Shown: positions 36,510 to 49,000 of the stretch, one piece after another
Numbering within the stretch: position 1 is the stretch's first letter
Layout of the letters: each line of letters starts with the position of its first letter
Assembly: GCA_023052935.1 (NCBI GenBank)
Contig: CM041292.1
Span: 173,848,900-173,912,899 of the forward strand
DNA length: 64,000 nucleotides
Source of the DNA: Piezodorus guildinii
Taxonomy: Eukaryota > Arthropoda > Insecta > Hemiptera > Pentatomidae
Reading direction: 5' to 3'
Notes under the pieces: model-generated
The model's database searches: none
Seen by the model: the letters and a program-made list of their open reading frames with translations, nothing else
Told to the model about the DNA's origin: nothing
Made by a program: the position numbers and the translations under genes

Positions 36510-37331
36510 CAACTTAATGGATCATTTTATATATGATTCTACTCTCACTGTTACATTAAATGTAAAGTCTATAAATTTGTGTAAACTAATATGGAAATGT
36601 TTCCTATTATCTATTAAAATTTTAAAAAGTCATTTAATGATATCTAGCTTGAGTTATCTGGATATTTTATTTTAGGGAAATATCGGGATGATGTACTGTT
36701 TTTCAGTATTTATTTATGAATTTTAATTCAGGTGCTTATTTAAATATTCAGAAGTAATATTGTATTTTTTGCACTTATTAAAATTCTGAAATTACATTAA
36801 ATTTTATAATTTTTGTTTATTTATCAATTTTTCTATTGATGCATTTTATTTTATTTTTTTAAGTGATCAATGCAATTATTTATTTTCCAGTTTTAAGTAA
36901 TATTTAATACATTAAATACATTGTCAATTGATGCGTGGCAAATTCATTTATGACAAGTTGTTTTAATGTGTTAGAAAAAAGTCTTCAGGTATGAGAATGT
37001 TTGCTCAGGGGTTTCAAATTTGAGCATTCTATGATGTATATATGTTTATTAATTTTTTATTTTAAACTAACAGGTAACATTGACTCTTAGTCTGTGTGAT
37101 TAATCGATGAATTTCAATTGACAACATTGTATTTGTTTGTTTTTTTTGGTTGTCTATTATAGTTATAATTTTTTTGTTGAACAAATTAAAAAATTGAAGG
37201 TTACGATGATTAAAAATCATATTAGACTTAACAAATTTCCCCTTTCATTAATCAAGATATATTTTTCTGTCCTGTTATAACTATTGTTTATGTGTATAAT
37301 TATTTTTCTACCTAACATATAAACATAATAA

Positions 37332-37362
<31 letters not shown>

Positions 37363-40220
37363 ATATATATATGTGATTATTGTTTTTGTAATATAAAAAA
37401 AATTAATATTTCTCCATGTTTATTACACAAAACGACTTAAGTGCCTAAATAAAAAGTAATGTTTTGATTGAGATAATTTGGAATGTATAACAATATGTTA
37501 GACAACTTTCAGAATATGTAAGACAATCCCATCAAACAATTATTTTTTTTAAAGCTTTAAAAATTCTACTTCTATTTTACTAATCTGTATATAAGACAAA
37601 TTTTTGTTATTAAAATGTTTTACTTCCTCATCTTTGCATATAATTTGTTTAAACAAATTGTTCATAAGCTTACTTAGTGTTTTCTAAATTGAAAAAATTA
37701 AGTTTATATAATCTGTCATTTGTTGTCTGCAGTTGTTAAGATCCTTTATTAACTGATTAGTTAGCGATGATATATGGGGAATATAGAGCTACAATCAGGT
37801 CAAAGTCTTGAATAGTGTAGAGTTAATTGGAAAGAAAAAATAAATTGCTTAGGTTGAAATTAAGCAAAGTGCAATTCATTATATAAAGATAAGTTTAATC
37901 CTACCTTTACCAAAATTTTATTTGTGTTTTTAATTTGTATCAGTGTTCTATCTTTACTTCTATGTTTTTGATAAAATGTCAAATTCTTGGGGATGTCTAA
38001 TTTGATTAGGATTATAATAATTATATCCAATTGTCAATATTATATTCAAGCAATCATTATTTATTGATTGCTCAATTATACACTTCTTTCCAGCCCCTCT
38101 ATCCTGTCTTACATCATTTTTTTTCTTCATCTTCTTAGGAACCCATTTTAAACCAGCATTAATACTTTTAAATTATTGCTATCAAGTATTTTTAAAGTAT
38201 CTTACACCCAAGAACCAAAGTGGCTTTGAATCCTTATAAAACTATTATTGTTAATCTGGTAATTGTCATGAGTAGCTTATAAGGTTCTAGTTCTCTCATC
38301 CACAAACTATAGGATATTGCCTGAGCCCAGCCAAGAGGTATAAAACTTTTGTATAAAGTTGGTAGGTATATTGTCTTCATTAAAGGCATTTACTACTTAT
38401 GAATTTATCTTTTGAACACACATAAAATTATTAGATTTTAATAGTATAACAGAGAACCTTCAGTTAATCAAATAAATATATATCTTACACCAATTAATAG
38501 CTTTGTTAGTTTTAAGTAGGAACATTAAGGGATCAGAGTCTATTCAGGACATTAAATAGTTTGCTCACTCTCACTTAGACACCAGTATTTCGTGCTAACG
38601 CCTTAAAGCAGAAAGTATTTTGGACAAGAATAATCAAGAACGACTCAATAATACTCATGTGATAGTTAATACAGCGTTATAATTGTCTAAAAGTAATTTT
38701 TAACCCTAATCAAGTCCTGCTTTTTTAGAAAAATATTAACCTTCTCACTTCCTCCCTCCATGTTCTCTATTATTTGTTAAATCGCTCTATTGTCAAAAAA
38801 GCTACCTAACTAAAACTAAATACAGAGTTTATAACTTTATTTAAAACATGCTATAGTAATTGAAATTTTTTTCAGATTGAACTCTAGATATCTAATTACA
38901 TTAAATATTCCACTCTTGCTTTTAGAACATTTTGTACTTCTGAAAATTATTTTTTACTTGTAAAATTGCATTAACTAGCAATAAGCTGTTCCTCTAAGTA
39001 TTTATAATTGTAACTGCTATTTTTAAAAATGGCTTGGAATAATTGACTTATAATCAGTTAGTACTAATTGAATTTGTGATTGTAAAATATTTTGTTTTTA
39101 AATAATTGGAACACAATTTTCAAGTTATACATTTATTAGAAGACTGATATAATATTCAATATTTCAAGCAATAACTGTTTCGCATACATAAATAGTATCT
39201 ATTAATTCATAGATTCTTACAAGTATTTATTTTTTATAGTTTTATTGAAATTATTCTAACTACTATTTTGAGATGGTGAAATAATAGAAATTAGCCATAA
39301 TAGCCAAAACTACACAGTGTAAAGAAGAAATATGCCTTAATTTATTTTATTTTTAAATTATAGTTACAAAGTTAATTAGGATATATACATTTATGTGGTT
39401 AGTATAAGAACTAGCACTTATGGTATTATGTTTGCCTATTAAAACTCCATGTTATGGAGTTTGTATTATATTTTTAGGTTGAATTGGACAAATTAAATTG
39501 AAAAAAAAAAAGCTTATTGAATTAAGATTATTTCTAATTGTGATTTATTTTATTTTCCTATTCCTTGAATCATTACTTTAACGAAGAAAATTGTTTCACT
39601 CATTAGTAAATGGAAAAGAAGCAAAATAAAAATAATAGAGCAGTAACTCAACTTTTTCAAAAAGTTTCAATTTAATAGCAACAAAAAAATAAAATAAAAT
39701 AAAAAGGTAGTTTTACTATAGAAGTTATCACCAAAGCTATGGTACAAACAATTCCATGCACATTTCTAATATGTTAGGAGTAACTTTATTACCAAAGTTC
39801 TTTTGAGAACTTTTATGTTGTAGAACTTATGCATACAAGTTTTAGAAAGAAGTTATAATAAAAGTTCTAGGAAAAAACAATATAAGTTTAAAAATGTATA
39901 TGTTGCACGAATCTGTCTCAACAATGTTCCTAAGAAATAACCAGGACCAGTTCAAAGATTATAGTATTTATAAATAACATAACCTTTTAGTACACTCAAG
40001 ATTAATAAGTAAAATTTCACTTCTTATAAAATTAAATTGTTACGGGTTTCAACCATATTCTTATTTAGTCAATTTTTAATATATTAAAAAAATTAAAACT
40101 CGTACAAAAGAATTTTAGCATCAGTTATCCTTTATTTGTTAGCACAATAAGATAAATATGGTTAAAACTGTTGTGATGGAAAACAAAAATTTTAGAAAGA
40201 GCTATTTTTTTAACATTGAG
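36510..40220. other. KLHL18 3' region and intergenic DNA; no gene recognised
   Basis: AT-rich. The first several hundred bases are KLHL18 3' UTR with several AATAAA-like and ATTAAA sites. An (AT)n run lies at 37334-37372. No exon-like open frames. Confidence 0.5.
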
Positions 40221-40221
40221 A

Positions 40222-40485
40222 CATGTGTGCAAGGGTGTAGGCAGGAATTTTCATTAAGGGTAGGTTGAAAATCATTGGGAGGGAGGGAAAGCAAGTTGGT
40301 CAAAAATTTAAGTTATTTTTTATTAAACATTGACTTTATCCACATTACTTTGAAAATTAAGAACAGGCTTCTCATTTTTGAAGTACACCTTTTATCTTAA
40401 CACTTTATTTTATAATTTTATCTGTCCCACAAATCTTAAGGGTGGGGACTAAGGCACTTCCTCCCTATGCCCATGCACATATATA
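40222..40485. mobile_element. Probable MITE with imperfect terminal inverted repeats
   Basis: Left end ATGTGTGCAAGGGTGTAGGC pairs with the complement of the right end (CCCTATGCCCATGCACAT), about 20 of 27 positions matching. About 260 bp, no coding content. Confidence 0.5.
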
Positions 40486-40649
40486 TTCAATTTGGAAGTG
40501 TAAATGAATTTTTAAAGTTTTAATTTTAAAACGACAAATAATGGGAGTTTAAGTTATATTAAAGTAATAAAATTTAAGTTAAGTGAAATCAAAATTAGAT
40601 GTAAACTAGAATGAGTCCTCAAGTTATTTGTATTTCTATATAGTTTTAC

Positions 40650-40930
40650 CTATATGGCGCAGTTTTGACCAGTGGATAGAGCACTTGTCTATTGTTCTTC
40701 AGGTTCTTGTTTTGAATCCGAGAATATTTATTCTGAGCAACCCTAGGGTATGGAGACCCTCCTTGGGCTCACTTATCCTCTGTAAAGTGGGTATCCAAAA
40801 GGGAAAAAACCTGGCGCCCGAGCGTGATCTCGAATCACCTCATTCCACAAATTTTTGCCTAGAAACAGTACGAATGTCTACATGTACTGAGCCCAAGAAC
40901 CTTCATGAGATGTAGAGGTTTTTTTTTTTT
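40650..40930 (+). repeat. tRNA-derived SINE, fourth type
   Basis: Head TGGCGCAGTTTTGACCAGTG then GATAGAGCAC (box A-like) and TTTTGAATCCGAG (box B-like), a body with CCTTGGGCTCACTTATCC, and a T/A-rich end. GC-rich compared with flanks. Confidence 0.6.
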
Positions 40931-41360
40931 AATTTATTAAAAATAGTTTTATTTATTGTTCAGTTCAGTCATCTTAAGATGAAAATTGGTTAACCTTACA
41001 TATTGGTAATAAAACATCATAGATAGTCAATTCTAATATGAATCATTCATGATTTTTAAGATACTTTATGTCCAGTGAGAAGAATAACTCTGTTCACTAA
41101 AGAGAATAAATAATAAAACATAGTAAAACTAAAATGAATGCTTAGGAAGATTTTTTTGTCCCCCATTAAAATAGATACTTCACCTTTTTTTCTGATTCCT
41201 GGATATTCAATTTAGCATAAACAAACAAGAAAGTTGGGTCTTCTGAATTGGCTAGCAGCAGTTTTTTAAACCTCTTCATTGAAAAAATCATTGCCATACA
41301 TACCTCATACATTCAGGTTTAATTTAAATATACTTAATTAACAATGGGGTTCATTAATAA

Positions 41361-41747
41361 TTAATTCAGTTGCTTTACATTTAAGAGAAAATGAGCAACA
41401 GTTATCTTTCGAAGAATACGTGAACAATTTTTATGTTCTCCAATACTTTGAAACTGACACGCCAGTCTATTGAAAACATCAAGCCTCAAATTTGTTGAAA
41501 ATAGAGCATAACTTATAAAAATATCAATTGGTAGTAATAATAAATAAAAGAATATGCTGTTATTGCAGACGCAGCATTCTATCCAGGGGATAATGGTAAA
41601 GGAAATGGTTAAAAAATTAAAAATTGGACTAAAACATTTACTTTTCTGACAATAGCAATAAAACATGATAGGGCATGAACTTTTAGAATCAAAACCTTCA
41701 TTAAATCTAACAGGCAAAGGAGAAAATATGTGTAAGAAGTGATTCAT
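41361..41747 (-). other. 128-codon open frame with hydrophobic segments, status unclear
   Basis: The longest unexplained frame in the AT-rich part of the window. It encodes two hydrophobic stretches (IFNFLTISFTIIPW; IFFYLLLLPIDIFISYALF) and a Cys-rich middle. It lies about 385 bp downstream of SLIMP on the same strand. The layout loosely recalls an insect chemoreceptor fragment but no family motif is present. Could be a decayed gene, SLIMP 3' UTR, or chance. Confidence 0.2.
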
Positions 41748-42131
41748 TTTATTTTCATATATACAAACTTATTGTTTCACCACAATAATAAGCAAAAATG
41801 ATAAAAGAAAAATTGTTAGTAGTAAATTAAATTATTAGGATATTTTAATCCTATAACATTTTTTTGTTTTAAATATTAACAAGACTAAACAACTTCTTAG
41901 TCAGATGACATCTAAGATGTGGAAGTAACATTGTAAAATTTAGTTACAGAACAGATACAAGTTTTTGGAATGAATTTTTAAAGAAATTAAAATTTTATAA
42001 ATAAGGAAACGAGTTGATATCTAAAAATGATAAAATAAAATATTTATGATACTTGATATATCTTTAATGAGTTATACACCCATACAAAACTAAACAAAAC
42101 ACTAAATGACATAATGAAACATTATGCACTA

Positions 42132-43454
42132 TCAAGAATATGATACTATGCCTTCAGGTAGTTTACAGTCTCCTTTATTCTCCAAAAATGCAGCCAAAAG
42201 AGTTGGAACTTTTAATATAGTTCCAGAAATCACAGACATGAAATTTATGTTTTCATTGTCTGTATAATACATTCTAAGTTTTTTACTTATGTATTCTCCA
42301 TAAAATGACAAATTTCCAACTTCTATGTATTCATTTTTAAAGGGGGAATGAACCTGGAAACTAACCTTTAGTGCTTCTGCAAGCTCTAATTGAGAGGGAT
42401 GGACTTTAACTACTCGAAAAGGTAAATCCAGCTGTCGATAGATTTCTGTTAGTAACTCCACAGCTTTATTAAATTCATCAGTTTTGGTCGAATCTGAGAA
42501 CCCAATAAATATCTGAACAGCATTGCTTTGGCAAACAGAATAAAGACCATCTTGCTGGTTATTATGTATTGGTGCATAATGCCGGCCCTGTGAAACATAT
42601 TTCACGGGTATATTTTTTGAAACATGCCTCGAGTGAAAGCTACAGAAAGGTAACAAGGAGGCTGTACCATTTAAATAATATTGATCAGCATCATTGCTAT
42701 GGCGCTGAAGTGTAAAAATCAGATCGGGATTAATAGAACATCCTTCTACTACATTGCTTCTAGAAAAATCTGGATTAGAAAAAGGGATGAACCCATGCTT
42801 AACTAAGAAATTGAAAAAACTAGAAGCTGATAATAGTTCAAATTCTGCAGCTTCATTTTTTAAAAAATAAGCATAAGGAGAAACATAAGTAATTAAATCT
42901 AGTTTATTAGCAATATCTAAATGATAGCTATTATTAGTATTTGGGGTTAGATAGGATTTGTTATCATTTGGATACACATCATCTTCTACATCATTAGGGA
43001 GTCTTAATATTAGAGGTAACAACCTTTGTTCTATATCGGAACAGATAAGGGCAGTATTTTTTAGATCCTTCCTTATTATCTTTCCCTTGATTTTTAACCC
43101 TTCAATATCTAACTTGTGCTTTAAAGGATCAGCACATGTTTTTATTTTTTCAACGACTTCCTCCCGAGACTTTTCTAGTTTTGACTTCGTTTCTTCAATT
43201 TGTTTATATTCATTCCACAAACTTATAACATTATCTAAATCAATACTTAGGTTTCTTTCTTTTATACTATGGTACAATGCTATGCCTTTCAGCCTATCTT
43301 CAAAATCAATATAAGGATTCAGAATGGAATAAATATTGTTTTTAACAATATCATTCTTTGGTACAGCTGAACATTTAAAAGCAATATTTTGGAAAAATCT
43401 GGAATGTTGGTAAAAAAAATTGATAGCAAAAACAATTTTCCTTTTCGTATACAT
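42132..43454 (-). CDS. SLIMP: Seryl-tRNA synthetase-like insect mitochondrial protein (SLIMP)
   Basis: A single uninterrupted exon of 440 codons. Residues 1-25 are basic and aromatic without acidic residues, as in a mitochondrial presequence. Residues 75-150 form the charged helical arm of seryl-tRNA synthetases, and the rest follows the class II fold, including the closing GTILKVPTLLAAFLENKGD and LPEGI of the family. The catalytic motifs are eroded: where active enzymes have GLYRVHQF-x-KVE this has GLYSVCQSNAVQIF (303-316), and motif 3 residues are replaced (IEVGNLSFYGEYIS). That pattern identifies SLIMP, a non-catalytic paralogue known in Drosophila to be essential for mitochondrial function and to bind mitochondrial SerRS. 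Its ATG lies one base after the ZNF593 stop on the same strand. A decayed SARS2 is the alternative, but the open frame argues for a functional SLIMP. Confidence 0.85.
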   Translation of the reverse strand: MYTKRKIVFAINFFYQHSRFFQNIAFKCSAVPKNDIVKNNIYSILNPYIDFEDRLKGIALYHSIKERNLSIDLDNVISLWNEYKQIEETKSKLEKSREEVVEKIKTCADPLKHKLDIEGLKIKGKIIRKDLKNTALICSDIEQRLLPLILRLPNDVEDDVYPNDNKSYLTPNTNNSYHLDIANKLDLITYVSPYAYFLKNEAAEFELLSASSFFNFLVKHGFIPFSNPDFSRSNVVEGCSINPDLIFTLQRHSNDADQYYLNGTASLLPFCSFHSRHVSKNIPVKYVSQGRHYAPIHNNQQDGLYSVCQSNAVQIFIGFSDSTKTDEFNKAVELLTEIYRQLDLPFRVVKVHPSQLELAEALKVSFQVHSPFKNEYIEVGNLSFYGEYISKKLRMYYTDNENINFMSVISGTILKVPTLLAAFLENKGDCKLPEGIVSYS

Positions 43455-43455
43455 T

Positions 43456-44530
43456 TTAATTCATAGCAAGTTCCATTTCTTTAATAACATCATTCTCAGT
43501 AATGGGTTTTTGAGTCTGAAGTTTCCTTTTTTTGGGCGGAACGTAGCTCCCGTGTCCTGCTGCTCGTTCTGAATCCTCAATCGAATATGGTTCTAACTCA
43601 AGGGCTTTCAATCGTCTCTTGTGTACCTTAGTTTTGAAATGAGCATTCATAGCATTGTCATCAATGAAGTATCGGCTAAAAAAAAATAAAAAATTAGAAA
43701 TATGGAATTTACCGATATATTAGAGAACATGAAATATTACAACTTACGCGCAATGCAGGCAATAAAATTGAGCATCACCAGGTTTATCAACATCAACCTC
43801 TTGATTTAGCAACTTTTCAGCGTTTTCTTCTTTCAAATCTCCATCAATCTATGAAATTTTTTTTTATAGTAGAATTTATTCAATAATAAGCAAAAATTAG
43901 AACGAACCTAACAATCAACTAGTGCTTGAGACAAACACAATTATATTTATTGTGATAATATTTATCTTGATATGTCATGAAATGATAATGCTATTTTATA
44001 ATTATGAATAATATTCAAACTCAGGTTTAGGGCCCCAAACCATGACCGTTCCAGTTGAAGCATTACAAGTTTTAAAACTTAAAGGAAGATGAATAAGTAT
44101 GGGCACATAAGGAATAAATTGTTTAAAGTATATAATTACCGGAACATAAAGCAGTATTGTAGATAAGTTAGATACACATTAAAAAATGAGTTAAACGTGA
44201 GGAACAAATTTGACACATTGATAATCACAGCAAACAAATATTTCATTGAAATGGGCAAAAGAAAAATAGAACCTAGTTGTGTTTCTTATTAACACACAAC
44301 TAAATAGAAAACAAAAATAAAATAATGCCAAAAAAGTACAGTGCAATTTGAAATGTGACTTGTGAATTAAATCAGAATAAGAACTGCGATAGAATCATGT
44401 TCACTTTAATAATCTGTTTAATTGAATAACTTACTTGATCTAAGTCTCTTTTCCTATTTCTAGTTCTCCATCGCCTTTGAAGGTGAGTATCACCGTAATG
44501 TGTTTTCTTCCTTCTGTAAGGTCCAGGCAT
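43456..44530 (-). CDS. ZNF593: Zinc finger protein 593 homologue (Bud20 family)
   Basis: Three exons: 44530-44435, 43848-43748, 43675-43456; 138 residues, close to the 134 of human ZNF593. N-terminus [20 protein letters not shown] and the single C2H2 finger [20 protein letters not shown] followed by [12 protein letters not shown] are diagnostic. Yeast Bud20 is a shuttling factor for export of pre-60S ribosomal subunits; the human protein was described as a nucleolar modulator of Oct-2 DNA binding. The basic tail (PPKKRKLQ) is a nuclear localisation signal. The finger is split by the second intron. The stop is followed after one base by the SLIMP ATG (TAA-A-ATG), so the two probably share an mRNA. 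Confidence 0.92.
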
Positions 44531-46047
44531 GGCAAAAGGTTAGGAATCAAATGGGAATAATAATGCCGCTCAGTGATGAACTTCAACTTCAAGCCACAAT
44601 TTCCAAAGAGGTAATAATTAGTAAGGGCTAATAATAACTTACTTCACAAACTTATGGACTGATCGAATCTAATTCCATGAGACAAGTAGAAGTTCACTGA
44701 GTACTGTATATAAATTTATAATGTAATACATCGTTGATGACATAAATTTATAAAATAATAATGGAGTTATTATTTTTTTTTATTTTGTAAAATGGATTGC
44801 TTTAACGGATGAATTAAATCATTATTCATTAATTAGTATCTTCAAAATGAGTAAACGTGGTACAACTTCAGTTTATAATAACAATTTATGCACCAGACTT
44901 AATTATGCTAATTCTGATGTAGGTATATTGTTTTAAAATCATAAAAAACAAGCATGGTATTTTTTTTTGTTTATGTTAACATCAGAATAGTTTCTTTCCT
45001 ATGTTCTCTTCAGACAGATCCTTCCCACAGGAATATTTCGTCTATTGCGCATGCGCAGCACAGTTTTTTTCCTTCCAAAATCTGTACTGCACATGCGGGA
45101 ACGGACCTATACCTATACAAAGGGTATTCTGTCCATGCCTCTGACAATTTAAAAGTCGTGCTGCAAAAAATGTTAAGATAACTGGTCTCTGGCAAAAAAA
45201 AAAAAAATGGACTACAAATTTTCTGACAGATTTCTAAGTGGTGTGAGAAAGAACCTACTATTTCTAACACGAGGTTTATGAACCATTACCGATCCAAACC
45301 ATGCCCAGTACATTCCATTACCAAAAATTCGTAGATTCAACACTTATTTTTAATTCAACTTCCGGATTATATACCAGATGGCAGAAAGATTTAAAAAAAC
45401 AAATAACTACTCCAAACATAAAATATATATATATAAAACCCTGATTATAAACTCGAAAAAAGAGTGACTTATATTTAAATATAACCTATCCAGATGTCAA
45501 ATAATGGAAGAGAAAGTTTAGAACACAATTAGTGACTACTCATCATATGCAGAAAAGTAGACATAGATAGGTCAGAAAGGGAGGGAAATATTCTGAAAGG
45601 ACGTCGGAACGAACTTGATGGTTATTGCAAAAACAAGAATAAGAAGGAACTCTGTTTTGTTTTTTTAAATTTGAAAATCGAGAAGTAAAATTATAATGTT
45701 GCCTATGACAAAAAGCTTTGTAATTAAATCTCCAGTATAACTATCAAAATTCATTTGTACCTCGTGAAATGCAAATTCCCTCTACAATGTATGTATATAT
45801 AATACAATTATCAATAAATATAAATAATCATCGTTTTTTCACATCCACCCTTTATTGTTTCTTTATATCTCTCTTGAACTTCTCCTATTACAGTGTGCCT
45901 TCTGTAAATTCATCAATGAAAGAAACATAGTTATTACTTTTTGCTCATTTTTTATAAATAACGAACAAATTTGGAGTATTCATTTATTAAATTAATGTAG
46001 CCTTAGTAATTTCTTCTTGACTGACATGACCCAACAAAATTGGTACT
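44531..46047. other. Upstream of ZNF593; repeats only
   Basis: The ZNF593 promoter should lie in the first few hundred bases. No gene seen further on; a MITE-like hairpin is at 45040-45105. Confidence 0.5.
45040..45105. mobile_element. GCGCATG-family hairpin
   Basis: Contains the palindrome TGCGCATGCGCA and, 40 bases later, CTGTACTGCACATGCGG, with a pyrimidine-rich TTTTTTTCCTTCC centre as in the copy at 51538-51615. Confidence 0.45.
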
Positions 46048-49000
46048 TCACTGCGCTGGATATTCTTCCGTGATCCTGAAAAAAATATTATCTTTCATAA
46101 TTTGATTTAACTACTTAATAGTAATATTGAGCTGACACTTTTTCTTAAAAGTTTAACAGTTATAATACCCTTATAAAATAATAAATAGTGCTGCTATAGC
46201 ATATTAAGAGATCCACGCTTAAACTGCACATCCTTGTTTTCTCTTCAAAAAGGAAAATGCTTTGTCTGCACCACTAACTTCAACTTTTCCCTATTCAACA
46301 AGTGGGTTAGAAACATTAGAACTTAGTAAGCCTGTTCCGAATCTTGAGATTAGCAGTCGAGTGCGCTACATACGAAGCTATCCTGTTAAGTGCTTAAAGC
46401 ACTGCTGAAAACTGAATACCAGATACTGGTAGCTGTATCTAATCAATATTTTTCAGCACCCAGCAACGAGATATGTATATTTTGTTGTCTGGTTATTACC
46501 GTATGGAGACAAATAGGATATTGTTTTGTAAGTTCAATTTAAAACAGGTATTTAGAATGTAATTCTTAAATAATAGGGTGGTGATAAGGTTTGATGCCGA
46601 TTAGATCTGATTATTGGGTCTTCGAAATTATTTGAATAAATCAATATCTTAACTTCATATATGAGGATGCAAACAATATAAATAATATATACTTACGGTG
46701 GAGGCCGAGGTGGGTCTTTGTTAGGATCATATCCAGCTGGGCATATATCTACCGACGGCCTTTCACCAGTTTTTTCATAGCATTCCGTGGGATATACGCA
46801 ATAACAACCTGAAAACACAAATAAATAACCATTTTTTTTTTTCAAACATAATCAAGTCAGTAATTAGTAAAATCTTTCTTCATTACTGACCTGTGCAATG
46901 TCCATATGGATCTTCTACCATTCTTCCAGGAGCGATGTAACTAAAAAAAAAAAAAAATCGATATAAAATACAAAAGTAAACTTATTAATTAATAATTAAC
47001 TATCTACCATTACGCATGGAATATTTTGGAATGACAGGATGAATGAATGGATATAATCACATTTTCTCCATTAAAATTAAGACACTTGGATTAAATTCTT
47101 CCATTCAACAAAATTCATGATTATCATGCAAGAAAAATAAGAAGTGGAATTATTTGAGTTAGTATTTTGTATTTGATCACTGGAAACAATGATGTTCGAC
47201 GATAATTATTAAGATAATACCTTCCATTGTAGACTGTGTGACCATCCAAAGGCTCTCCAGGTCGGATGTAAGGTGGGGGCTTGGCCCACGGTGTTTCTTG
47301 TTTTGGTTGAGGTTCAAATGGCATAAACGATAGTTTATGAACGGTATCGCTTTCCAAGGGGCTTTTTGGTGGTATGAATCTAAAAAAAAAATCATCAACT
47401 TAAATAAAATTAAGTATTTGGTAGTATAGCATAGTAATTTAGCGGTGGAATAAAACTTCATCAATGACCTTTAATAAACGATTGTATATTTATTTTATTC
47501 GCATAGACAATAGCTTAGTACTTCAACTTGTTAAATTTATCTACAATTTGTCGTAGTTTATCGTTCTTGAAACCTTTTAAAAAAAAGCTGAATTGCAATT
47601 TTTAAAAATTTTAAACTTTTATTTTACTTAAACCCAAATTCAGTTGGAATAAATAAACTATGTAATCCATTTTGGTTATCTAGAAACAAAATCTGGTACT
47701 ATCTTCCCCACTTGGATTTTTCATTTTAAAAATCAGTTGAATTAAAAGTACCTTGTAGGTTTGAATCATACTGTTGTCTACGTACCTTCTTTCAGGTTTA
47801 AATGACGCCGAAGGTTCGAATCTTCTGTAATCTGGGCATTTATATGACATAGACATTACGGAATTGTCTGGAAAAAACACATTAAATTATATTTAAAACT
47901 CTAAGGGTCCTATAATTATAACCAAAATTGCAAGGAACACAATTTTTAAATAACGTTCATTTTAATATTATCTAACGTTAATTTGTACACGTATCTACAC
48001 CGATGATTTGGTATTTTTCAATTTTTTTTCAATAAACGAGAAAATAACCATAGAACTGTGATTCTAAAATTCAATGAGGTAAAATGTATAGAAAACTGTT
48101 TAAATAATATTAAACCCTATATCAGATATCAGGAACAATGGTGTCCAAAAACTCCCCGATAAATATATCTCCCGACTTAATAACCACAACTGGCTTAAAA
48201 AGTAGGCCAATCAGTCTTCAGTCGATGCAATATATATAGCTAACTTTTATTGCGAAACACACACGAGCACAAGATGTGTCCATAATAAAAATACATACTC
48301 TAAATACCATCAAACAACCAATAACCTCTTGCTTCAACAAGAAGACTCAGGAAATATATATTACTATTTACACAATTGCTGAAATAAAAATCCTCTCTTG
48401 CAGACCTAAGATAAAAAATTATTCAAACATTTTTGGAATCTGTTCCAGGCGTAAATTCGTTATGGCGAAGACTTTAAGAAAATAGTTACTACGAATTCTA
48501 AGAAGTCTCCGCTGCAATTGTAAAATACCAAAATTGTGTATACACATTTAAAACGATGTTGGTGAAAAAGATCATTGTAGATTACATAAGTGAATTAGTA
48601 CGGAAAACTAACAACGCTCAAGCATTTCACAAACGCCTCAGTACAGACATGTATTCAGGTACCATGCTAAAGACTAAGTATACACCCAGTTCTGTGGGTA
48701 ATCAACAGCGCGGACTAATTATTAAAAACTAGGCACAACTACTTTGCTAGCTAACTTTAACTCATCCATGCGATCTCATATACTGAGTTTACACTTAGAG
48801 AGCTGATCAACCGAGGGCTCGATCAGCCTTAGAACAAAACCTCCAGATTAAGAGTTTACAGAAACCTTTCTTCACGGGTTAGCTAATTCCTGAAACCAAT
48901 GACGGTCGTTGATTGACAGTTTTAGTGGCACTGGTAATACACTAAATTTTAGGATGAGGATGAAATATTGTTTGTAACTATGTTGGTCTTAAATTTATAA

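Noticed and set aside
40650..40730. Possible tRNA gene
   Set aside because: Box A and box B words are present but there is no matching acceptor stem or anticodon arm, and a SINE body follows; the same holds for the other tRNA-like heads.
42958..43314. 118-codon plus-strand frame opposite SLIMP
   Set aside because: Antisense shadow of the SLIMP coding sequence.
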